The position numbers and the translations under genes were made by a program. This document shows positions 1-7,864 of a stretch of 64,000 nucleotides of DNA, piece by piece. Positions within the stretch are counted from its first letter, which is position 1. Each line of letters starts with the position of its first letter. Source of the DNA: Skermania piniformis (GTDB lineage Bacteria > Actinomycetota > Actinomycetes > Mycobacteriales > Mycobacteriaceae); assembly GCF_019285775.1 (NCBI RefSeq), contig NZ_CP079105.1, positions 310,001 to 374,000 of the forward strand. The letters run 5' to 3'. The notes under the pieces are model-generated. The model saw nothing but the letters and a program-made list of their open reading frames with translations. It did no database searches and was not told where the DNA came from.

Positions 1-491
1 GCCAACTTGTAGTCGTGCAGCGTCATCACCGCCGGGACCGACCGCTTGGCGATCGGCCGCAGAATCGACGGCGACAGTTGGTGATAAATGTTGTGCAGAT
101 GCACCACGTCGGGCTGGAAGCGTTGCAGCATCCGGTCCATCGCGACGCGGGCGTCCCGTCGGTACAGCACGCCCAGTGCGGTTCCGACCCGTTCGCCCAC
201 CGTTTCGGGGGGCGGGTTGAGCTCCATCCGGGCGGGATAGAGATCGTCGTTCGGATCCGGTTCGTTGTCCGGATGTTCCATCGCGAAGATGGCGACTTGA
301 TGGCCCTCGGCGCGTTGGGACGCAGCCAGGTCGAGCATGTACGACTCGGCGCCGCCGCGGCGGTAGCGGAACTTGTTCACGTGCAGGATGCGTCGGGTCC
401 GCGTTCGGGCTCCGGCGGGGACGGTGCGATCCGGCTGCCGATCTTCGGCTTGGCGGGTGAATGGCGACCAAATTTTTTGATCTTGCACCAT
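1..491 (-). CDS. Glycosyltransferase family 4 protein, N-terminal part (runs off window)
   Basis: This is the N-terminal 163 residues or so of a GT-B glycosyltransferase; the rest lies beyond the window edge. About 35 residues in, the reverse strand reads ILHVNKFRYRRGGAESYMLD, the first beta strand and glycine loop of family 4 enzymes. QPDVVHLHNIYHQLSPSIL and MTLHDYKL follow, matching the part of the N-terminal Rossmann domain that lines the acceptor site. The ATG at 491 opens a rather polar leader before the fold begins; a GTG directly after it is an equally possible start. Such enzymes transfer sugars from nucleotide donors to lipid or polysaccharide acceptors. The acceptor cannot be told here because the donor-binding C-terminal half is missing. 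Confidence 0.75.
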   Translation of the reverse strand, partial: MVQDQKIWSPFTRQAEDRQPDRTVPAGARTRTRRILHVNKFRYRRGGAESYMLDLAASQRAEGHQVAIFAMEHPDNEPDPNDDLYPARMELNPPPETVGERVGTALGVLYRRDARVAMDRMLQRFQPDVVHLHNIYHQLSPSILRPIAKRSVPAVMTLHDYKL

Positions 492-571
492 TGAATGATG
501 CCCCATCCGCGATACAAACCGCAAAACGAACAGATATCGTGATTTGGGATGGGTTGGTCGCAGGTCCCGAG

Positions 572-1837
572 TCAGCCCAGGCCGGCACCGGGACGCTTCG
601 GATTACGGCCGTGCACCCCCTCCGCGTAGGCGGTCTCGGCATGCAGCACCCCGTCGATTCCCTCGGTTTCGTCCTCGGGGCTGATCCGGAAACCGACGGT
701 GACGTCCAGCAGTTTGCCGAGCAGGAACGACACGGTGAACGCGTAGCCGCTGACCACGATCGCGGCCAGCGCCTGCTTGCCGAGTTGGCCCAGCCCGCCG
801 CCGTGAATCAGCCCGGTCGGCCCGCCGGTCATCACCGAGTCGGCGAGCAGTCCGATCAGCAGCACACCGATGACGCCGCCGACGTAATGCACGCCGACCA
901 CATCGAGCGAATCGTCGTAACCGAACCGGAACTTCCAGCCGACCGCGAAGGCGCAGACGACGCCGGCGGCGAGCCCGACCACGGCCGCGCCGAGCGGGTT
1001 CACGGTGCCGCAGGCCGGGGTGATGGCGACGAGGCCGGCCACCACTCCGGACGCAGCGCCGAAGGTGGTCGGGCGGCCGTCTCGAACCTGTTCCACGGCG
1101 AGCCAGCCGAGCATCGCCAGACAGGCTGCGACCAGCGTGTTCAGAAACACTGCGGCAGCGATGCCATCGGCTTTCAGGGCCGATCCGGCGTTGAACCCGA
1201 ACCAGCCGAACCAGAGCAGCCCGGCGCCGAGCAGCACCAGCGGCAGGTTGTGCGGTCGCATCGCATCGACCCGGAAGCCGATCCGCGGGCCCAGCACGAT
1301 CGCCAAGGCCAGGGCCGACGCCCCGGAAGCGATCTCGACGACGAGGCCGCCCGCATAGTCCAGGGTGCCCCACCGGGCCAGCCAACCGCCGGGACCCCAC
1401 ACCCAGTGCGCGATCGGCGCGTATACCGCCAGGGCCCAGATCGGCACGAAGATCATCCAGGTGGCGAACCTGGCCCGGTCGGCGATCGCGCCGCTGATCA
1501 ATGCGGCGGTGATGATCGCGAACGTGAGCTGGAAGGTGATGAAGAGCAGCTCGGGAACCGAGCCGTGCGCGGTGTCGGGGTGGATCCCGCGCAATCCCAG
1601 GTGATCGAGTCCGCCGATCAGGCCGTTGCCCTCGGTGAACGCGAGGCTGTAGCCGACGAGCAGCCAGGTGACGGTCACCAGCGGGATCGAGATGAAGCTC
1701 ATCATGATCATGTTGAGCACGCCGGTCGAGCGCACCATGCCGCCGTAGAACACGGCGAGGCCGGGCGTCATGAGCAGGACCATCGCCGTGCTGGCCAGTA
1801 GCCAGGCGGTTGCGGCGGGGTCGATGGATGCGGGCAC
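572..1837 (-). CDS. amt: Ammonium transporter, AmtB family
   Basis: A 421-residue polytopic membrane protein that conducts ammonium/ammonia across the plasma membrane. It shows about eleven hydrophobic segments and typical Amt signatures: FYGGMVRSTGVLNMIMMSF near the N-terminus, the WGPGGWLARWGTLDYAGG stretch, and the glycine-rich HYVGGVIGVLLIGLLAD segment near the C-terminus with its pore histidine. Length is normal for the family. I chose the GTG at 1837 because the reverse strand carries GAGAGGA about 8 bases before it; a longer reading frame upstream would add a non-Amt leader. It lacks the usual adjacent glnK-glnD genes and is divergent from dnaX. The upstream GAAAC repeat suggests control by GlnR under nitrogen limitation, fitting the nitrate genes 26 kb away. 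Confidence 0.95.
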   Translation of the reverse strand: MPASIDPAATAWLLASTAMVLLMTPGLAVFYGGMVRSTGVLNMIMMSFISIPLVTVTWLLVGYSLAFTEGNGLIGGLDHLGLRGIHPDTAHGSVPELLFITFQLTFAIITAALISGAIADRARFATWMIFVPIWALAVYAPIAHWVWGPGGWLARWGTLDYAGGLVVEIASGASALALAIVLGPRIGFRVDAMRPHNLPLVLLGAGLLWFGWFGFNAGSALKADGIAAAVFLNTLVAACLAMLGWLAVEQVRDGRPTTFGAASGVVAGLVAITPACGTVNPLGAAVVGLAAGVVCAFAVGWKFRFGYDDSLDVVGVHYVGGVIGVLLIGLLADSVMTGGPTGLIHGGGLGQLGKQALAAIVVSGYAFTVSFLLGKLLDVTVGFRISPEDETEGIDGVLHAETAYAEGVHGRNPKRPGAGLG

Positions 1838-1877
1838 AGGCGTTCCTCTCGGACCGAGGGTTCGCCCGAGGATGGCG

Positions 1878-1897
1878 GCCCGGCGTTGCCGCCGGGC
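1878..1897. other. Perfect 8-bp hairpin in the amt leader
   Basis: GCCCGGCG (1878-1885) pairs with CGCCGGGC (1890-1897) around a TTGC loop. It lies between the putative GlnR operator and the amt ribosome binding site, so it would sit in the amt 5' leader. No U-tract follows on either strand, so a terminator role is not supported. Confidence 0.35.
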
Positions 1898-1933
1898 TAC
1901 CGGCTTGTTTCGGCAGTGTTTCGTGGTGGTTTC
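1896..1933 (-). promoter_or_regulatory. Candidate GlnR operator upstream of amt
   Basis: On the reverse strand four 5-mers repeat with an exact 11-base period: GAAAC, GAAAC, GAAAC and GTAGC, each separated by 6 bases. The known actinobacterial GlnR box alternates GTnAC and GAAAC half-sites with the same 5+6 spacing. The site lies 58 bases upstream of the amt start. Amt genes are classical GlnR targets, so the call rests on both the spacing and the gene context. The binding itself is inferred. Confidence 0.65.
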
Positions 1934-2000
1934 GTGGCGTGCCTGTGGTCGGCCGGTGTCGGGCGGAGCGCCGTCGCCGTCCACTGTCGGTGCGGCTGGG

Positions 2001-2006
2001 TAGTCT
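2001..2006 (+). promoter_or_regulatory. Putative -10 element of a leaderless dnaX promoter
   Basis: TAGTCT fits the TANNNT -10 consensus and ends six bases before the GTG start of dnaX at 2013. No Shine-Dalgarno-like sequence is present. Transcription would therefore start on or very near the GTG, giving a leaderless mRNA, a common arrangement in Mycobacteriales. Confidence 0.45.
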
Positions 2007-2012
2007 CGCCGG

Positions 2013-4073
2013 GTGGCGCTCTACCGGAAGTATCGACCGGCGACCTTCTCCGACGTCGTCGGCCAGGAGCACGTCACCGAGCCGTTGAGCATCGCTTTGG
2101 ACGCGGGCCGGATCAACCATGCCTATCTCTTCAGCGGTCCGCGCGGATGCGGTAAGACCTCGTCGGCCCGGATCCTGGCCCGTTCGTTGAATTGTGTGCA
2201 GGGGCCGACCGCATCTCCGTGCGGCGTGTGCGACTCCTGCATCGCACTGGCCCCGGGCGGGCCGGGCAACCTGGACGTGATCGAGCTGGATGCGGCCAGC
2301 CACGGCGGGGTCGACGACACCCGTGAGCTGCGCGACCGCGCGGTCTTCGCGCCGGCCGAGTCGCGGTACCGCGTGTTCATCGTCGACGAGGCGCACATGG
2401 TCACCACCGCGGGCTTCAATGCGCTGTTGAAGATCGTCGAGGAACCGCCGGAGCACCTGATCTTCGTTTTCGCGACCACCGAGCCGGACAAGGTGCTGCC
2501 GACCATCCGGTCGCGCACGCATCATTACCCGTTCCGGCTGCTCCCGCCGGCGAGTATGCGTGGTCTGCTCGAGCGGATCTGCGCGCACGAGCAAATGGTG
2601 GTCGCCGACGCGGTGTTCCCGCTGGTCATCCGGGCCGGCGGGGGATCGCCGCGGGATTCGCTGAGCCTTCTCGACCAACTGTTGGCCGGGGCGGGCCCGG
2701 AGGGGGTCACCTATCCGCGGGCCCTCGGCCTGCTCGGCGTCACCGACATCGCGCTGATCGACGAAGCGGTGGACGCGCTCGGGGCGCACGACGGTGCCGG
2801 TCTGTTCGGAGCGGTCGACAAGGTGGTCGAGTCGGGCCACGATCCGCGCCGGTTTGCGATCGATCTCCTCGACCGGCTCCGTGATTTGATCCTGCTCCGG
2901 GCGGTGCCGGACGCCGGCGCACGCGGTCTGGTGGACGCGCCGGCGGATGTGCTCGATCGGATGCGGGACCAGGCGGACCGGATCGGGCCGGCCACCCTGG
3001 CGCGATACGCGGAGCTGGTGCATGCCGGGTTGGGCGAGATGCGCGGGGCGACTGCACCGCGACTGCTGCTGGAGGTGATCAGCGCGCGGCTGCTGCTTCC
3101 GTCGGTGGCCGACGCCGAGTCGGCAGCCCTGCAGCGCATCGAACGGCTGGAACGGCGGTTGGAGCTGACCCTGCCGGACGCGCCCGGTGTCGCGGCGGCG
3201 CCGGCGCAGCACTCGCCGCCTTCGTCGGTGGCGCCCGCACCGAAGCGCCGCGGGGCGGAGGCGATGGCACAGGTCCGTGGGGCGACCGTTCCCCCGACCC
3301 CGACCCCGACCCCGGTGGCCCCGGTGGTCGAACCCGAGCCGGCCGAGCCCCAGCCCGCCGAGCCCCAGCCCGCCGAGCCGCAGCCCGCAGCCGGCGGGTC
3401 GGAGCGGCCCGCGCCGAAGTCGCCGCCGGCGGCGGCCGAATCGATCGCGGAGCCGGATACCGCGGCGGTTCGGGCAGCGTGGCCGGAGGTGCGGGCGAAG
3501 GTACGGATGCGCAGCCGCACTGTCGAGGTGATGCTCGCCGGTGCCCAGGTGGCGACGGTCGAGCGTGGCACGATCGTGCTATCGCACGAATCGGCGCCGC
3601 TGGCCCGTCGGCTGGTCGAGCCGCGCAACGCCGACGTCATTCGCGAGGCACTGCGCGACCTGTTCGGGGTGGATTGGCAGGTGCGGTACGACACCGGCGA
3701 AGCGGCTCGCCCGACCCCACCGGCGCGTCCGGCGCCGACTCGGGTGGCCGAGACACCTCGGTACTCGCGGCCCAGCCGCGCCCGCGCCGATGACGAAGTG
3801 CCGCTGCCGGACGGCCCGGATCTGCCGGACGACCCCGAGCCGGCGCCCGCGTCCCCGCCGACCCGGCCTGGTTCGACGGTGTCAGGATCGAGCGCGGCCG
3901 GATCCGGCGCGGCCGGATCGAGCGCGTCCGGGGCGAGTGCGACGGCTGCCGACGACGAAGAGGAGATGTTCGCCGAGTCGGCGCGACCCGTGCCGGCTGA
4001 GCAACGCCGGGATCCCGATGAAGTTGCAATGGAGTTGCTACGGTCCGAGTTGGGCGCTCGGCGAATCACCTGA
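2013..4073 (+). CDS. dnaX: DNA polymerase III subunit gamma/tau
   Basis: The clamp-loader ATPase subunit, 686 residues, which opens the sliding clamp and tethers polymerase III at the replication fork. It begins MALYRKYRPATFSDVVGQEH. The P-loop GPRGCGKT lies at residues 42-49, a zinc site at Cys61, Cys70, Cys73 and Cys76, and the Walker B VFIVDEAHM follows. AAA+ and collar domains extend to about residue 365. A long Pro/Ala/Glu-rich linker follows, with PTPTPTP and tandem AEPQP repeats, then a tau-like C-terminal region with a second low-complexity Ser/Ala/Gly insert. No slippery heptamer for gamma/tau frameshifting was seen. The GTG start gives the family N-terminus exactly. In M. tuberculosis dnaX also neighbours the methyltransferase/FAD-oxidase pair found here about 8 kb downstream. 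Confidence 0.97.
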   Translation: MALYRKYRPATFSDVVGQEHVTEPLSIALDAGRINHAYLFSGPRGCGKTSSARILARSLNCVQGPTASPCGVCDSCIALAPGGPGNLDVIELDAASHGGVDDTRELRDRAVFAPAESRYRVFIVDEAHMVTTAGFNALLKIVEEPPEHLIFVFATTEPDKVLPTIRSRTHHYPFRLLPPASMRGLLERICAHEQMVVADAVFPLVIRAGGGSPRDSLSLLDQLLAGAGPEGVTYPRALGLLGVTDIALIDEAVDALGAHDGAGLFGAVDKVVESGHDPRRFAIDLLDRLRDLILLRAVPDAGARGLVDAPADVLDRMRDQADRIGPATLARYAELVHAGLGEMRGATAPRLLLEVISARLLLPSVADAESAALQRIERLERRLELTLPDAPGVAAAPAQHSPPSSVAPAPKRRGAEAMAQVRGATVPPTPTPTPVAPVVEPEPAEPQPAEPQPAEPQPAAGGSERPAPKSPPAAAESIAEPDTAAVRAAWPEVRAKVRMRSRTVEVMLAGAQVATVERGTIVLSHESAPLARRLVEPRNADVIREALRDLFGVDWQVRYDTGEAARPTPPARPAPTRVAETPRYSRPSRARADDEVPLPDGPDLPDDPEPAPASPPTRPGSTVSGSSAAGSGAAGSSASGASATAADDEEEMFAESARPVPAEQRRDPDEVAMELLRSELGARRIT

Positions 4074-4131
4074 AGCAGGCTTCGCCGCTGCCTTAAGTTA
4101 ACCGGGATTCGCCCCTGTCGCGCCGAGGCGG

Positions 4132-4137
4132 TACGCT
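4132..4137 (+). promoter_or_regulatory. Possible -10 element for fadAB
   Basis: TACGCT matches TANNNT and sits about 60 bases before the fadA start. No convincing -35 box was seen, so this is a weak call based on the motif and its position between dnaX and fadA. Confidence 0.3.
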
Positions 4138-4197
4138 GTCGACGGAGTCTCACCGGCGTCCCGTGCGACGACGCACACACGGAAGGAAAACGTCACA

Positions 4198-5412
4198 GTG
4201 GCAACAGAGGCGTATATCTACGAAGCGATCCGAACCCCGCGAGGTAAGGGTAAGAAAACCGGATCGTTGCATTCGGTCAAGCCGATCGACCTGATCTCCG
4301 GTCTGGTTCAGGAGCTGCGCAACCGGTTTCCCGATCTGGACGAAGATCGGATCGATGATTTCGTCCTCGGCGTCGTCGCACCGGTCGGCGATCAGGGTGC
4401 CGATCTCCCTCGGGTCGTGGTCACCGCGACCGGCCTGCCCGACACCGTCGGTGGGGTGCAGCTGAACCGCTTCTGCGCTTCCGGCCTGGAGGCCGTGAAC
4501 ACGGCCGCGCAGAAGGTGCGTTCCGGGTTCGACGAGCTGGTTCTGGCCGGCGGTGTCGAGTCGATGTCGCGCGTTCCGATGGGCAGCGACGGCGGGCCGT
4601 GGGCGCTCGACCCGGCCACCAACTACGACACCTACTTCGTTCCGCAGGGTGTGGGTGCCGACCTGATCGCCACCATCGAGGGCTTCAGCCGCGAGGACGT
4701 GGACGCGTACGCGGTGCGTTCGCAGGAGCGCGCTGCGGCGGCTTGGTCCGGCGGCTACTTCGCCAAGTCGGTCGTTCCGGTCAAGGACATCAACGGTCTG
4801 GTCGTCCTCGATCACGACGAGCACATGCGGCCCGGCACGACGCTGGAGGACCTGGCCAAGCTGACCCCGTCGTTCGCGATGGTGGGCGAGATGGGCGGGT
4901 TCGACGCGGTGGCGCTGCAGAAGTTCCACTTCGTGGAGAAGATCAACCACGTCCACCACGGCGGCAACAGCTCCGGCATCGTCGACGGCGCGGCGCTGCT
5001 GCTGGTCGGCAACGAAGAGGCGGGTAAGGCGTCCGGGCTCACCCCGCGGGCGCGGATCGTCGCGACGGCCACCAGCGGTGCGGACTCGACCATCATGCTC
5101 ACCGGACCCACTCCGGCCACCAAGAAGGTGCTGGCCAAGGCGGGCCTGACGGTCGACGACATCGACCTGTTCGAGCTGAACGAGGCGTTCGCTTCGGTGG
5201 TGTTGAAGTTCCAGAAAGATCTGAACATCCCGGACGAGAAGCTGAACGTCAACGGTGGTGCGATCGCGATGGGCCACCCGCTCGGTGCCACCGGCGCGAT
5301 GATCACCGGAACCATGGTGGACGAGCTGGAGCGGCGCAACGGCCGCTATGCGTTGCTCACGCTGTGCGTCGGTGGCGGCATGGGCGTGGCCACGATCATC
5401 GAGCGCGTCTGA
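4198..5412 (+). CDS. fadA: Acetyl-CoA C-acyltransferase (3-ketoacyl-CoA thiolase)
   Basis: A 404-residue thiolase that splits 3-ketoacyl-CoA with CoA in the last step of fatty-acid beta-oxidation. The acylated cysteine is Cys93 in [14 protein letters not shown], His360 in [16 protein letters not shown] and Cys390 in LCVGGGMG complete the active site. The GTG start is preceded by GGAAGGAAAA with good spacing. The gene is followed after 34 bases by fadB, and the pair corresponds to the M. tuberculosis FadA-FadB (Rv0859-Rv0860) trifunctional complex, in which thiolase and hydratase/dehydrogenase subunits associate. The placement next to dnaX differs from M. tuberculosis, so the pair has moved relative to that genome. 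Confidence 0.95.
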   Translation: MATEAYIYEAIRTPRGKGKKTGSLHSVKPIDLISGLVQELRNRFPDLDEDRIDDFVLGVVAPVGDQGADLPRVVVTATGLPDTVGGVQLNRFCASGLEAVNTAAQKVRSGFDELVLAGGVESMSRVPMGSDGGPWALDPATNYDTYFVPQGVGADLIATIEGFSREDVDAYAVRSQERAAAAWSGGYFAKSVVPVKDINGLVVLDHDEHMRPGTTLEDLAKLTPSFAMVGEMGGFDAVALQKFHFVEKINHVHHGGNSSGIVDGAALLLVGNEEAGKASGLTPRARIVATATSGADSTIMLTGPTPATKKVLAKAGLTVDDIDLFELNEAFASVVLKFQKDLNIPDEKLNVNGGAIAMGHPLGATGAMITGTMVDELERRNGRYALLTLCVGGGMGVATIIERV

Positions 5413-5446
5413 CCCGGACAAAGATTTTCGAAGGAGACACAGCGTA

Positions 5447-7609
5447 GTGACCGAGAACGACGTGACCGACAACATGATTGCCTGGGACAAAGATGCCGAT
5501 GGCATCGTCACCCTGACGATGGACGACCCGAACCAGGGCGCCAACACGATGAACGAGCTGTACAAGGCGTCGATGGCGGCGACCGTCGACCGGCTCGAGG
5601 CGGAGAAGGACGATATCGCCGGGGTCGTGCTGACCTCGGCGAAGAAGACCTTCTTCGCCGGCGGTGACCTGAAGAACATGATGCAGACCACTCCGGAGAA
5701 TGCGCCGGACATCATGGCCGAGCTGACCGAGATCAAAGGCGCGTTGCGGCGGCTGGAGCAGCTGGGCAAGCCGGTCGTCGCCGCGATCAACGGAGCGGCG
5801 CTGGGCGGCGGTCTGGAGATCGCGCTGGCCTGTCACCACCGGATCGCGGCCGACGTGCCGGGCTCGCAGATCGGCCTGCCCGAGGCGACGCTCGGCCTGC
5901 TGCCGGCCGGCGGCGGGATTATCCGGACGGTTCGCATGCTCGGTCTGCAGACCGCGCTGCTCCAGGTCCTGCTGCAGGGCCAGCGCAACCGCCCGGCGAA
6001 GGCCAAGGAACTCGGTCTGGTCGACGAGCTCGTCGGCACGGTCGAGGAGCTGATCCCCGCGGCCAAGGCGTGGATCAAGGCAAACCCCGAGGGCGGCGTG
6101 CAGCCGTGGGACAAGAAGGGCTTCAAGATCCCCGGCGGCACCCCGTCGTCGCCGGCGTTCGCGGCCAACCTTCCGGCGTTCCCGGCCAACCTGCGTAAGC
6201 AGCTCAAGGGCGCCAACATGCCGGCGCCGCGGGCCATCATGGCCGCCGCGGTCGAAGGTGCGCAGGTCGACATCGACAACGCCTCGCTGATCGAGTCGCG
6301 GTACTTCGTCAGCCTGCTCACCGGCCCGGTCGCGAAGAACATGATCCAGGCGTTCTTCTTCGATCTCCAGTCGATCAACAACGGTGGATCCCGCCCGAAG
6401 GACATCCCGAAGCGGGAGATCAAGAAGGTCGGTGTGCTCGGGGCCGGGATGATGGGCGCCGGCATCGCCTACGTTTCGGCAAAAGCCGGGATGGACGTCG
6501 TGCTCAAGGACGTCACCCTGGAAGCCGCCGAACGCGGCAAGAACTACTCGGAGAAGATCGAGGCGAAGGCGCTGTCCCGCGGCCGAACCACCGAGGAGAA
6601 GTCCAAGGCACTGCTCGATCGGATCACCCCGACCGCGGACCCGGCCGACTTCGCCGGCGTCGACTTCGTGATCGAGGCGGTCTTCGAGAACACCGAACTC
6701 AAGCACAAGGTGTTCCAGGAGATCGAGGACGTCGTCACCCCGGACGCGCTGCTCGGGTCGAACACCTCCACGCTGCCGATCACCGGTCTCGCCGCCGGGG
6801 TCAAGCGGCAAGAGGATTTCATCGGCATCCACTTCTTCTCCCCGGTGGACAAGATGCCGCTGGTCGAGATCATCCGCGGTGAGAAGACCTCGGACGAGGC
6901 GCTGGCCCGGGTATTCGACTACACCTTGGCGATCAAGAAGACGCCGATCGTGGTGAACGACAGCCGTGGCTTCTTCACCTCGCGGGTGATCGGCACGTTC
7001 GTCAACGAGGCGATCGCGTTCCTCGCCGAGGGCGTGGACCCGCAGACGATCGAGCAGGCGGGAATGCACGCGGGCTACCCGGCGGCGCCGCTGCAGCTGA
7101 CCGACGAGCTGAACATGAAGCTCATGCAGAAGATCGCCAAGGAGACCGCGGAAGCAGCCGAGCGTGGGGACACCACGATGGGCAGCGAGCGGCATCCGGC
7201 GCAGGTCGTCGTCGACTACATGGTTGAGCAGGGCCGGCCGGGCCGGCTCGAGAAGGCCGGCTTCTACGAGTACGACGAGGACGGCAAGCGGCTGGGCCTG
7301 TGGCCGACGCTGCGCGAGCATTTCAAGACCTCGACCGACGACGTCGTACCGTTCCAGGACCTGGTCGACCGGATGTTGTTCGCCGAGGCGATCGAGACCC
7401 AGAAGTGCTTCGACGAGGGTGTGCTGACCACCACGGCGGACGCGAACATCGGCTCGATCTTCGGCATCGGCTTCCCGGCCTGGACCGGTGGCGTGCACCA
7501 GTTCATCGTCGGCTACCCGGGCGGCCAGGCGGCGTTCGTCGCCCGGGCGGAAGAGTTGGCGGCCAAGTACGGCGAGCGGTTCACTCCGCCGGCCAGCCTG
7601 AAGAGCTGA
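5447..7609 (+). CDS. fadB: Fatty-acid oxidation complex alpha subunit (enoyl-CoA hydratase / 3-hydroxyacyl-CoA dehydrogenase)
   Basis: A 720-residue bifunctional enzyme that hydrates enoyl-CoA and oxidises 3-hydroxyacyl-CoA with NAD+. Residues 1-200 are the crotonase domain, with GGGLEIALACHHRIAA and LPEATLGLLPAGGG carrying the oxyanion hole and catalytic acid region. From about residue 329 GVLGAGMMGAG marks the NAD-binding fold, and GIHFFSPVDKMPLVEI near residue 460 holds the dehydrogenase histidine. A C-terminal dehydrogenase repeat follows. I chose the GTG at 5447 because AAGGAG stands 10 bases upstream and the resulting N-terminus and length match mycobacterial FadB. A longer upstream frame overlaps fadA and is not needed. 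A perfect terminator hairpin follows. Confidence 0.95.
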   Translation: MTENDVTDNMIAWDKDADGIVTLTMDDPNQGANTMNELYKASMAATVDRLEAEKDDIAGVVLTSAKKTFFAGGDLKNMMQTTPENAPDIMAELTEIKGALRRLEQLGKPVVAAINGAALGGGLEIALACHHRIAADVPGSQIGLPEATLGLLPAGGGIIRTVRMLGLQTALLQVLLQGQRNRPAKAKELGLVDELVGTVEELIPAAKAWIKANPEGGVQPWDKKGFKIPGGTPSSPAFAANLPAFPANLRKQLKGANMPAPRAIMAAAVEGAQVDIDNASLIESRYFVSLLTGPVAKNMIQAFFFDLQSINNGGSRPKDIPKREIKKVGVLGAGMMGAGIAYVSAKAGMDVVLKDVTLEAAERGKNYSEKIEAKALSRGRTTEEKSKALLDRITPTADPADFAGVDFVIEAVFENTELKHKVFQEIEDVVTPDALLGSNTSTLPITGLAAGVKRQEDFIGIHFFSPVDKMPLVEIIRGEKTSDEALARVFDYTLAIKKTPIVVNDSRGFFTSRVIGTFVNEAIAFLAEGVDPQTIEQAGMHAGYPAAPLQLTDELNMKLMQKIAKETAEAAERGDTTMGSERHPAQVVVDYMVEQGRPGRLEKAGFYEYDEDGKRLGLWPTLREHFKTSTDDVVPFQDLVDRMLFAEAIETQKCFDEGVLTTTADANIGSIFGIGFPAWTGGVHQFIVGYPGGQAAFVARAEELAAKYGERFTPPASLKS

Positions 7610-7625
7610 TCGACCGGTAGGACGC

Positions 7626-7660
7626 GAGAACCCATGCCCCTACCCGGGGCATGGGTTCTT
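7626..7660 (+). terminator. Strong hairpin terminator after fadB
   Basis: GAACCCATGCCCC (7628-7640) pairs perfectly with GGGGCATGGGTTC (7646-7658) around a 5-base loop. Pairing extends outward by an A-T and a G-T pair, and TTCTC follows. It starts 16 bases after the fadB stop codon. Confidence 0.85.
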
Positions 7661-7834
7661 CTCGTTCCGGCCGTCGCTCGGGCGGGGTATCGGTTCCCGA
7701 TCGGCACCTTAAACCTGCCTGGCGTGGCAATCTCTCGGCGAATTAGCACCATGATCGGTATCGGCCTATCATTCGGAGGGGTAAGTCGTCCATCCCCCGA
7801 AAAGCGGTGGGGCGTACGCGGTCGGGATCCGAGT

Positions 7835-7840
7835 TATGCT
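7835..7840 (+). promoter_or_regulatory. Putative -10 element for the kinase gene
   Basis: TATGCT fits the TANNNT consensus. Transcription would start near 7847, giving a short leader that still contains GAGGTGA, the ribosome binding site for the ATG at 7865. No clear -35 box is visible. Confidence 0.4.
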
Positions 7841-7864
7841 GATCCGAGCGGGCGAGGTGATGAC

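Noticed and set aside
1838-2012. Small SRP RNA gene upstream of dnaX
   Set aside because: Expected from M. tuberculosis synteny, but no GGAAG-type SRP core or long hairpin was found on either strand.
603-3212. 869-residue open frame on the reverse strand across amt and dnaX
   Set aside because: Arg/Gly/Pro-rich shadow of two well-supported genes; GC-rich codon bias keeps the antisense frame open.
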